A program made the translations under genes and the position numbers. Shown here piece after piece: positions 13,111 through 22,850 of a stretch of 64,000 bases of DNA. Numbering within the stretch: the stretch's first letter is position 1; the number at the start of each line of letters is the position of its first letter. The notes below the pieces were generated by a model, which had not been told where the DNA came from, ran no database searches, and worked only from the letters and a program-made list of their open reading frames with translations. Source of the stretch: Orthonyx spaldingii (lineage: Eukaryota > Chordata > Aves > Passeriformes > Orthonychidae); NCBI GenBank assembly GCA_013397795.1, contig VZTJ01003866.1, positions 62,001-126,000 of the forward strand, in the 5' to 3' direction.

Positions 13111-13364
13111 GCTTTTTGTTTCTTACACTAGGCAAAAAGAGCTCCTCTCTACAAATAAGATCATGTACGCAGTCCTCTCTCCCCCTGACTATGGTTACAA
13201 AAAATGAAAATAAGTTTAATTTATAGAAGTGTTTTTCTGACACTTGAGGTTTTGCAGCCCACTGAGCCTGAGCAGGAAATATATACTGAGGTGTCTTGGT
13301 GGCCAGAAAGTCCACATACACATGGTGCACTATCAGGGAGGAAACAAGGCACGTAGCAACTACA
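13111..13364. other. Junction between ERV remnant and satellite
   Basis: About 250 bp with neither convincing integrase-like translation nor clear similarity to the satellite unit that follows. It could be host sequence, decayed ERV sequence or a degenerate edge of the array. No gene is seen. Confidence 0.4.
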
Positions 13365-14850
13365 TGCAACTACAAAAGGTATGCAAACAGGAGCAGGGCA
13401 CTGACCAAATATGGCTCCACCACACCTTTCTGCTTAGAAGCAACATCAGTCAAAAGCTGTTTTTAAGGCTGTGCAGACAGATAGGATTAAGGTTAGAGTT
13501 AGGGTAGACAAAACCTCAAAGCCCCAAGCTCCAGGGACACTGAAAATTTAAAAGACATGTTAAGGAGAGAACAGCACTGCAAAAAGATGGCTAGCCCCAC
13601 ATAGTTCTGCTTGGCACCAGCCTGAGGCAAACGCTCCTTTTAACGCCCAGCCCACGGCTAGGGTTCCACCAAGGGTTAGAGTTGAGAAAACCACAAAGTC
13701 ACGAGCTCCAGGAAACTGGCACTAACAAAAGCATATGAAGGAGAGCACGGGACTGCCCCAAAGTTACTAGTGAAACACCTTTCAGTTCAGCAACGCTGTG
13801 GTCCAAGTCTGCTTTCACCAATACACTTAGGGTTAGGATTACCCATAGGGTAAGGTTTAGGAAAATCACAACGCCCGGAGCTCTACGGAAACTGGAGATA
13901 AACAAGACGTTCCAATGTCCCAACACTGATCGAGCGACACTTTTCCTCTTGCCAATGCTGCACCCGCAGTCTGCTTTTGCTGCTCCACCTAGGGTTAGGG
14001 TTCAGAAAAGCATGAGGCCCCAAGCCCCAGGGACACTAGCACTGCAAAGGCAGGCGAAGGGGAGTGCAGGACTGGCCTGAGGTTGCTCGCGAGACGACTT
14101 TCCTCTTGGCGACGCTCCGGCCACAGTCTGCTTTTGTTGTTCCACCTAGGTTTAGGGTTCCACCAAGCGTTAGGGTTGCAAAAAGCACAAGGCCCCAAGC
14201 CCCAGGGACACTGGTGCTGCAAAGGGGCAGGCGAAGGGGAGCGCGGGACTGGCCCGACATTGGTTGCACGACACCTTTCCCCTCGGCCACGCTGCAGCCC
14301 CGGTCTGCTTTTGTTACTCCACTTAGGTTTAGGGTTCCGCCTAGGGTTAGGGTTGAGAAAAGAATGGGGCCCCGAGCGCCAGGGGCACTGGTGCTGCAAA
14401 GGGCATGCAAAGGGGGGCAGGGGACTAGCCCGACCTTGGTCGTCTGGCTCCTTTCCTCTCAGGTCTGTCCCGATGTTGATCGCACTACGCCTGTCATCTC
14501 GGCAGTGCTCGGCCTTAACCTGCTTTCACCGCTCCACCTAGGTTTAGCGTTACACCTAGGGTTAGTGTTGAGAAAACCACAAAGTCCTGAGCTCCGCGGT
14601 CACTGATGCTACGGAAGTCGTGCCAAGGGGAGCGCGGCCTGCCCCACCTTTCCCGCTTGACCTCTTTCTGCTTGTAATCCTCTGAGGCCTAACGCTGCTT
14701 TTACTGCTTGGCCTAGGGTTAGTGTTACGCCTATGTTTAGTGTTGAGAAATCTTGGAAACCCAGAGCTCCAGGGACACTGACACTGCAAAAGGCATGCCA
14801 CCGGGAGCTCGGCACTGCCCCAACATGGTTCCCTCCACATCTTTTCACTT
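13365..14850. repeat. ~176-bp satellite with telomere-like motifs
   Basis: About eight tandem copies of a unit. Using the recurring words around CCAGGGACACTG as anchor, copies fall at 13531, 13708, 13884, 14027, 14202, 14379, 14594 and 14769, giving spacings of 177, 176, 143, 175, 177, 215 and 175 bp. The short interval has lost one of two adjacent TTAGGG-type blocks plus some flank. The long one carries an extra ~38-bp partial duplication near 14440-14510. Each unit has, in order, the anchor, a purine-rich GGAG/GGGGAG stretch, a CpG-bearing middle, a CTGCTTTT word and one or two blocks such as CTAGGGTTAGGGTT. Copies between about 14027 and 14600 are the most GC- and CpG-rich. Open frames of 100-180 codons on both strands are by-products of the repeat. 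Confidence 0.9.
13989..14002 (+). repeat. Telomere-like block in satellite copy
   Basis: The block CTAGGGTTAGGGTT holds two consecutive TTAGGG-type hexamers. Comparable, more or less degenerate blocks occur at about 13491-13505, 13658-13686, 13827-13860, 14145-14178, 14322-14355, 14533-14571 and 14711-14747, one cluster per satellite unit. They are too short and too regularly spaced to be a simple interstitial telomere tract. Confidence 0.85.
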
Positions 14851-17800
14851 TTCTCCAGCTTCATGTTTTGCCTGGATCTGTCATCAGCACCTGCCTCACT
14901 CTTATGGTGTACTGGTTGAAAATCTGCTGCCTCTGCATGGATCAGGAATAAAACACCCTGAAGAGATCATTGCATTTTTCCTTGCAGAGTTACTGTCTGT
15001 ACTTTTAAGGTTCTGGCATCACTTGCTGTATGCCTCCTTCCAAAGTGCCTATTCACATTAATTGGCACCGTTGATGTCAGTACTGTACAAATAGCATTTA
15101 TAAATTGCATGGTAAGAGCCCACAAACCCTGGAGATCAGTATTCTTATTATTGCTTCTGAGTTATAGGTGTGATAATTAGCATAGCAAGGCTTGTAGAGG
15201 AGATCTGCCATTCACAGCCAAGTCATCTTTTGTTTTACTCCACCTCTAACTCTCCATTATCCAGTGACTTTTTGTAATTGCCTTTCTAGTCTCCTTGGTG
15301 AAATAATTTTCATCCTCTGACCCCACCATCAGTGTGTGTTAGTGCTTCTGTAGCAGAGCAGGTTGCCCACTTTCTGCTCCTTTTCTTAAGTGCAACAACC
15401 CAAATTTTCCCCACTTCTCCACTGACTTAGTCACTTCCTCTGCCCTCATCCCTAAACCACTCAAGGCAGTGAGCTTATTCCACAGAGTCTTAAAAAGGTA
15501 CATCATGTCCTAGGTTACACTGTCCAACCTTAGATCACACCCAAGATAAAATTACAAATGCCAAGGAAGTCTTGTGGGAAAATGCTGATTGCAAAAATAT
15601 AGGGAGGCTGAAAGTGGATAGAGAAGCAATATTGGTTTTGCTATAACTAGTAATCCACCAATGGGGAGCAGAAACTTCCTGCTGTGTTTGATCCTACCAT
15701 TTACTGAAGTGTTGCAAGGATACCTGAGACTTGGATAAGTTCCTCTTCTTGGCCACTGCCATAAATCTGTGAAACCAAAGATATAGGGCTGGACCTCCTG
15801 AATCATTAGCTCCAGTGCCTTGCTGACACAGGCAACCAAACCATGCATTAACCTATAAATAAAAACACTGGAAAGATGTTGTTCAGCAGAACCCTTAGTA
15901 GAAGGTATATGCACAGCAAAAGAGAAATAAGGCAACTGGTGAAAACAGAGCTCAGAAGAATCTGGCTCTGACACAGTACACCTCAGGCATTCTGTGAGCC
16001 ATAGCCACTGAAATAAAAAGATGATATTTCATTTCAATTAAAAAATAAAAAAGATGGGACATTTTTACCATTGCTGGTCCTTTGATGTCTTTTTTTATTT
16101 CAGTAAAGGATGTTTCTTGTCTTCCAAAATTCCGGGGGAAAAATAACCGGAAGAATGAAGTCCTGCAAAGTGCAAGTTATGAAAAAATTCCCCTGCTATC
16201 TCACAAAATTTCTCGTCTTGTAAAATCCTTCTTTTCCTCTTTGTGAAGGATTCATAGAAGAGGAAAAAAATAATTACAAAGAGTGTCCTACAACTGTTAA
16301 GTATCAGACTGGTACAGCTTTACAGGAGGGTGTCACATTCCTATTGTTCTTATTTATTTTCCTGATGATAAGGACAAAATTTTATATGACTCAGTTTGGA
16401 TCACTGAGATATACAGTAGTTAACATTTGATGCTATTAAAAGCAGTGTTTCAATCACCTGGAAAAGTCCATTTCATTTCTGAAGATAGTCAGCTCTGCTG
16501 GTGACATGTATTTTCTACAGTCTTTCTGTTATTTATGCCTCATTTTGTGTTTTCAGCTTCTTAATTAAACTGGAAATTGAATGCACTGTTTTTAAAAGGG
16601 AACAAAGTGGAAATGATTGATGAAAAGTAGCTGCAAGAATTGCCACTCTCTGAAACCACTTGATCTGGCTGTCACAGAGGACTTTCCAAAGGCTAAATTA
16701 GAAGGACAAAACAAAAGAGCATTGTATGTTGAGACTGCAGATGGTAGTCTGAACCCTGGGATCTAGACAGATTAATTTCAGTATGAATTTATAATGCTTT
16801 AAGGATATACCGTTGCTATAGTGATAACAGTGTAATTAAAGAATCACTGTAAATTGATTTAAAAATATAGTAAAAATGAAGCCTTGCAGTAGAGACTAAA
16901 ACTTCAGAGAAAAGAAGTCTTTCAAGGGACAGTTTGGGGTCTCTTTTCCCTTTTTTTTGCATATCCCAGTTGTCTTGTTGCTTTCAGGAGCTTTGATATT
17001 TGGCCAATACTTGAGCGCAGAGTAATGAAAACAAGAAGAACGCTAAAATCCTAAGTTGTATCTTTTTGAAAATGCCTTTGAAATGTCTGAGGGCAACATT
17101 TCTTCTTTAAGGCTTATCTATTTTAGATGTTTGTGCAGAGCTGAACGTAATTTCACTGAGTAATATTGTCTGATGGTTTAGGGCTTAGGGTCAGGGTGAT
17201 ATATCAGTGTGCTTTGCACTATGTTCTTCTTGCTGTATTCCATCTGAGTATTAGTGGAGCAAAGGAGGAGGGATCAGAAATGCTGAACATTGGTTTTCTC
17301 TATTAAGTCTGATGCAGCAGAAAGTAAATGTGATTTTTGGGTTTATACATATTTGCATGAATTTGAATGGCTGCAAGCTGACTACTGCACCTAATGCAAT
17401 AATGTTCTGAGATGAAGGGCAGCCAAAATTCAGTCTTGTCTCAACAGCAGATTTAAAGTCTACTTCAAATGCAGGATTCATGGGGATTATATATATTGTA
17501 CTACTATTATCTTTTTTGCAGAACTAAAGCCTGAGTCCATGACACTGTACCTGGAACATAAATACCAACTTTGCTTACTCATAGGTGCACGTTGTAGTAA
17601 CAGTGATCTGATCTAGTGGTGACAATGTACAAAGACAACTTGAACTCTCACTCTTTCCCTGGGATGAGTTGGCAGGAAATTAGAAGAAGGCTACTATGGT
17701 TCAGATTTGACCATAAAGAACACAGGAAATATTTATTTAGCGTTAGAATTAGCACCTGCTCCTTCAGTGGTGTGGTAAGAACTCTGAAAAGTGCTATTCA

Positions 17801-19527
17801 GGAAATGAGTGGGTGGAGGTTTGGGAGGTGACTGGAAGGTCTGAGAGCTGGCAAGAAGCTCTTTGCTAAGGCCCTGTTTTTATTTGTGGGGGCATGAGCA
17901 AGTACAGTGTAAGTGCCCAAGGACATTGTGTCTATACAGGTCTTTGCAGGATTTAGGCAAAATATTATTGACTTGAAGGGCAAGTTTCCAGTCCTTGTGC
18001 AGATCTCCTGCACAACAATTTCCAGGTGATCCACATTCACACTCAGAGAAGTGGCTGCCAAGGTAATTTATGGTTCTCCTGGATCTAGGACTGATTATGT
18101 GCTGATTCCCTCCTGGTGATGAGGGCGCGATGGACTGTTCCATAAGTCCATATTTGTCAACTCTCAAAAAAGTGCCTCTGGCTCTCCAACAGGAACTTTG
18201 GCTACACTGGCAAGAGGGAGCTTCCACTGCAAAGTCTTGCATCAGAGAAATTCTTATCTAGTGTAAAATTCTTTGCAATAGTCCAGTAAAGAAAGGAAAA
18301 ATTTAAAAATCTAGTACTCTGTATCTATAGAGCAGTAAAGTTTTACAAGATCTGCTCACAATCATTTCCTTCACTGGGATCCATCCTTCCTAATTTTAGG
18401 GGGCTACACTGTAGGTGTCCAAATTGGAGCTAAGTCAGGTAACCACACCTTAGAGTTCTTTGAGACTCAGTTAGTTTATCAGTGAAAGTCTGGGGCATGT
18501 TTCACCTGATCTTCAGCATAGACTATTGTCTCTGCTGAAGACACCTCTACTGACTGTGAAAGGAGTCTCAGTAACAAGCTTAGATATATATATTTATTCT
18601 GTATGTCCCTAAAACTAGAGAAGATGAATCCCAGCCTCCAACCATATATTCAAATTTTGAAAATGGATAGTCCCAGAAGACCTATCAGATCATGAGAAGA
18701 CAAGAGAAAGGAACCAGGACCTGTGTTCAGGGATGGATTATAAATGTTAGCTTCCCAGCTCATATTCAGGACACTTTACTACCAGATTTACTCCAAATTT
18801 AGCCTAGGTTTGTAGATGTACCTTCACCAAACCCATATTTTCTTTTCATGCTGACAACTGTGCACCGACAATTCACATTCAGTACTTTGGCTTTGCAGGA
18901 CTAACTCCTCCAAGACATCTGAAACGGGGTGATTCCATTTAGGAAAAAGGCAATTTATTCTTCCCATAACCAAATGAGAAGAAAAGACCGAATTATGTTT
19001 CTCAAAAGCTGCGTTCAGCCTGTGCCGTGGGTAGGTCATCTGTGTGCTGGGCACTCTTTGAAGAAGGACACAAGGTACTCTCTTTAACCATTATGGGTTT
19101 GTTTTAAGGGAGCTTGGGTTCTGTAAACAAGACAGAGCAATGTTTTCTTCTGGCAACCCACACATTTCGCAAGAGCTTCCACAGGCTCTACTAGGAGACA
19201 AACAAGTAGCAAAGAGAGAAAGCAAGCCCTCTTAAAATGGAGAGAGCCCTTTCCTAACCACAAGCAGGGAGGAGTGCTGTTTCCCCAAGCACGTGGCAGG
19301 GACATGTTGGAGGGTGAGATGGGCTTGCTGAGGGAGAAATCCACGTGAATTTTTTTGCCAAGCAGTTCTGCTGAACAACTCTACAATATAGCATTTGTTT
19401 TGTGGATACTCACTATCTGTTATGATCTGATTATTATTAAGGTTCTTGGAAATACCTCTGCCCGAGTTAAGGTGCAAACGAGACCATATGCCAATCAATA
19501 GTATGGGTTGTATTTGATAGTAAATAT
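14851..19527. other. Unique non-coding stretch, no gene seen
   Basis: AT-rich unique sequence. Open frames (for example 15552-15974 minus, 140 codons; 17880-18242 minus, 120 codons and Cys-rich) were examined and match no family I recognise. No LTR, CR1 or RNA gene seen. Confidence 0.55.
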
Positions 19528-19574
19528 GAGAGAGAGAGAGGGAGAAGAGAAAGGGGAAAAAAGGAGAAAAGGGA
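19528..19574 (+). repeat. 47-bp pure purine tract
   Basis: An uninterrupted run of A and G, starting with (AG)n and continuing into GGGGAAAA-type words. It lies upstream of the probable LTR at 19681 in the same orientation. It could be part of the ERV near a polypurine tract, or an independent microsatellite; it is about 100 bp too far upstream to be the functional tract if the LTR start is right. Confidence 0.8.
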
Positions 19575-20044
19575 TGAGGGGACAGAGAAGTGACAGAGGC
19601 AAAATAAAAGAGTATCACCACTCCTTGGGTCCCACTGGCATCCTGATGATCTTCTCCTGTTGGTCTTCTCAATGATGAAGTGTGGAGGCCGGTGGGCCTG
19701 CACCACCAAGGACCAGCAGGGTCCATTGGTGGGAAGACCCCTGATTTGACAATTGCTCCTAAGGTTAGGGTGAGCAAGCCTTCCCCCAGGCTTACTTGTT
19801 CTAGTTATTCAAATGTTATCCCAATTTTTCCCTCTGGTTGGTTATTAATATCCCCGCCCCTCTATACCTTATTTTGTCCCTGATTCCAGAGAATTCTCCT
19901 ATCTCTGTTTCCCCATTGGCCCCTGCTCCTTTGTCACTCCCCCAGGTTTTTCCCATTGGCCCTCAGACCCTAATCCCACCTATGTTCCACCCCAATGCCC
20001 TCTGACAATTGGCCCTGATGCTCTGCCTGCCCCCTATTTGCCCC

Positions 20045-20053
20045 ATACTAAAG
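20045..20053 (+). promoter_or_regulatory. TATA-like element of the probable LTR
   Basis: ATACTAAAG lies about 95 bp before the AATAAA and downstream of four CCAAT-type boxes, the usual order for a retroviral U3/R border. Another TATA-like word (CTATACC, near 19862-19868) lies further upstream after a GC box-like CCCCGCCCC, so the true start is uncertain. Confidence 0.35.
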
Positions 20054-20141
20054 CTTTGGACACTCCTTTGTTCTTCACCTTCGTCTCTGAGTTCTTTCGT
20101 GGCTACCACCCTCCCTGTTCCTTGTTCCTGGATCCTCCTTC

Positions 20142-20147
20142 AATAAA
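20142..20147 (+). terminator. AATAAA polyadenylation signal in LTR
   Basis: Canonical AATAAA followed within about 20 bp by a C-rich CCCCCCGCGG word. It is placed as expected for the R region of an LTR transcribed on the plus strand. Confidence 0.5.
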
Positions 20148-20210
20148 CTCCCCCCGCGGAATCCCAAGCAAAGACCTTTCTCATCTTTCACTGTCTCAGC
20201 TATCCAGCAA

Positions 20211-20230
20211 GTGTGTGTGTGTGTGTGTGT
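20211..20230. repeat. (GT)10 microsatellite
   Basis: Ten perfect GT units inside the U5-like part of the probable LTR. Confidence 0.95.
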
Positions 20231-20354
20231 GAGTCTGTGAGCTGCAGCAACACACCAAGAGCAACTTCTCTGGAGACACTTTTGGGAAGGTCTCGGCAAC
20301 CTTACCACCCCCCACACCAGCCAGGACAGTGAAGGTCCCCCAAAAAGCATAGAA

Positions 20355-20900
20355 TGTCCTGGGTTAATATACCCTCAAGCCAGGGGGTGATGTCCAGGCA
20401 TGTCCCTGGAATTTGCCATTGTCTCTTGTAACAGACTTTGGATCTGTTGCATCACATGCAGTCCTGTGGTGCAAGGCATCTGGGGAGCACTTTGGGGGGG
20501 GTCTTTGATAGTCTCAGCTGCCTCTCACATGAATGTCCCGTGGATATGGCCTGTGGGGATGGGGTTCCACAGCTGGGCCAGTTTGTATAAGAGAGGATGG
20601 GTGTTCAGTGCCTCTGACCAGAGGTTTATGCCATGCACCCAAAAACCTCCCCCCATCCTCAGTTGGAGGGGTTTGTGTAAATTTGACTTTTGTGAGCTGT
20701 GTTCTCCCCCCACACCCCAAACTCAGCCAGGGATGATTCTCTCAGCACAGCTGGTGGCTTTGGCCTTTGTGGATGCATACCTTTCCCTCAGATGAGATAA
20801 CTGAACAACAGGTTTCCCTTTATCTAATCAGAAGTTTGACTTTCAGTCCAAAGTCCCAGTCTTCAGGGAGGCTTCTTTGGTTGTTGCCTTTTAAAATGAA
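20355..20900 (+). mobile_element. Possible second LTR-like block
   Basis: A TGTCCTGGGTT start at 20355, moderately GC-rich sequence and a TATAAGAG box at about 20586-20593 suggest a second LTR or an ERV internal segment just after the first one. There is no clear AATAAA, no firm CA end and no target duplication, so this is a weak call. It could equally be the untranslated leader of the same ERV. The end coordinate is only where composition returns to background. Confidence 0.25.
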
Positions 20901-22810
20901 CAAAACTTAATGTTTGAGGCATGAATTATTTTCAGTCTCTGACACTATCTCAGTCATTCCTGTGAGCTGTTATTCCAAGAGCATAAACACAAACCATGTC
21001 TTATGGATTTAAACCCAACATGGCCCAGCAAGTTGCTCTAACAGTGCTTCTTCATAAGATATTCTTTTATTCCATGCCTTTTAATTGCTGTTGCCTCTCA
21101 GTGTCCCTCTGGAAATTCAGAGACCAGAACTGTGCCCTCCCTGCTGCAGATGCTGGTGGACAAAACTGTCAGAACATGCTAGAGAATCCTGGTGGCAAGA
21201 GCAACCAGAGAAGAAGTTGAGTTACAAACTGTCATGCAGGTGGATAACAACACTCATTTGAACATTTTTTTATGGTTCTATTGAGGCTGCCTTCTTTAAG
21301 CATCAGGTGAGCTACTCCTGAACCCAAAATCTCATGGCTTAGGCTGTGCACTTCTAGCTCTTAGTGTGCCAGTGGGAGAGGTTGCTGCTTCTGCCTGCTG
21401 AAGGTTGCTGCCTTCTCAGCTGACAAACTGCACTTATGAGTACACCTTACCCTGTAAAAGTGCAAATGTGCTGGATGGACAGAGATTGATCATTTAAATC
21501 TGAGCTCCTGTCCTATGACAGTAGTACCCAAGTTGAAGATTATTGCTCCATGGTCAGAATAACATTAGCTTAAAATTGGTTTGCTGGATGACATGGAAAC
21601 AACAGTAGAGGCAAACACCAAGAGAAGTGGAATTTATCTGCTGTACTAGTCAACTTTTGTCTTCAGAAATTGGATTGCAAAATCTAATTCTGTGGTACAG
21701 AATTAGCCAGCATGAAGACAAGAAAAGCCTATGCACCCACCAAGACTTACTCCAGTCCTAAAGTATATGACTCAGTTTAGACTTCAGAGCTGAAAATTCA
21801 AGACTTAAGAGTTGGATGCACTCTTCTTATAATTAAATAAAAAAAGATGGTATGTAGTGGTTTCTTATCCTTAGTGTTTATTTTCTTTTATTACACATAG
21901 ATCCATTCTTAAATAGAGCTGGTCAAAGAGATGCGAGAAATTCTTCTCTTCCAAAATCTCTGGCAAATCACCACACCCAGCTCCACTACAACCCAGTTCC
22001 CAAAGAAAATGTCTATTATGTCGTGGGGCATGATATTTTTTCCTTCTACTTGCAACAGGTTCCCACAATCAGTAGTGCACTTCAGGTATGACACAGGATT
22101 TCATCAGGCGGCAATCAGTGTTCTCAGTCAAAAAAGCACTTCCTTATAAAACTATGTGTATCAGGACCATCTGGAGACCCCCACCATAATGGTGCAATAA
22201 AATATACTTTAAATTTATATTGTGACATTGTGCTTATTAAAGTTCAGTTCTTTCAACAGACGTATAAACCAATAACTTTACTTGTGTTAAATATTCCCCA
22301 AAGAAAAGTAAATTGACCTCCTCAGGGATTTTTCAAGGATTAGAAAAATGTCCTTTCAGTGTCTGTTTTCCATTATTGTAATTACAGAGGGTGATGATAA
22401 TCCTTTCAGCATTATTGTTTCGACATGTGCATGATTTATAGTCAGACATGTAAGTTCATTTGATGCCGTTGTTGAGAGCAGGGCATTGTATCGGAGATAA
22501 AAGGAATGAAACAGACATGTAATCTGATAACTAACTTTACTTGTGAGTGGAATAAAAATGTGGTCTTATTTAACATGATTATAAATAACTGCTTAAATTT
22601 CAAGTCATCAGTGGAGTGTAAATGCTCAGAGATGAATATTGTAAATAAACAATTTCACAAGAGCGTATTCAGATCAGCTGATAATATTCCAGTATAGAGA
22701 CAAAGAGTTTCTGCACCCTGGCACTGGGTCCTGCTGAAACTCCTTAGACAGGCAAAATCCTCAAGAAGATCAACAGGAAGTTCACATAAATAAGCAGCAG
22801 TAAAGAGTCT

Positions 22811-22850
22811 TTTAAAAGCATCTCTACTGAATTAAAAGCATCTCTACTGA
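22811..22850. repeat. Exact 20-bp tandem duplication
   Basis: The unit TTAAAAGCATCTCTACTGAA occurs at 22811-22830 and 22831-22850 without mismatch, with a partial third start (TTAAAA) afterwards. Confidence 0.95.

Larger units (their letters stand above)
19681..20330 (+). mobile_element. Probable solo or terminal LTR, plus strand
   Basis: The layout resembles a retroviral LTR: a possible TG start at 19681; a U3-like pyrimidine-rich region with three ATTGG (inverted CCAAT) boxes at 19915-19919, 19955-19959 and 20008-20012 and a direct CCAAT at 19992-19996; a TATA-like ATACTAAAG at 20045-20053; a polyadenylation signal AATAAA at 20142-20147; then a U5-like part with a GT microsatellite and a possible CA end at 20326-20327. 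The composition is sharply different from flanking DNA. No internal retroviral reading frame follows, no primer-binding site is clear, and there is no second copy in the window, so both borders are provisional. Confidence 0.55.

Noticed and set aside
13995..14606. Overlapping frames of 100-180 codons on both strands
   Set aside because: All lie within the satellite; the protein repeats simply mirror the DNA repeat, and CpG/GC richness removes stop codons.
13365..14850. CRISPR-like array or prokaryotic iterons
   Set aside because: Units are ~176 bp and homologous throughout, without alternating short repeat and unique spacer, and the surroundings are vertebrate.
17170..17205. TTTAGGGCTTAGGGTCAGGG as another telomere-like tract
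   Set aside because: Only two or three imperfect words, with none of the satellite unit around them.
17880..18242. Cys-rich 120-codon minus-strand frame
   Set aside because: The Cys spacing fits no domain I know, an alternative minus frame is equally open, and no convincing splice context was found.
19232..19777. 181-codon minus-strand frame
   Set aside because: It crosses the purine tract (Ser/Phe/Pro-rich translation) and the LTR edge; no retroviral or host domain is visible.
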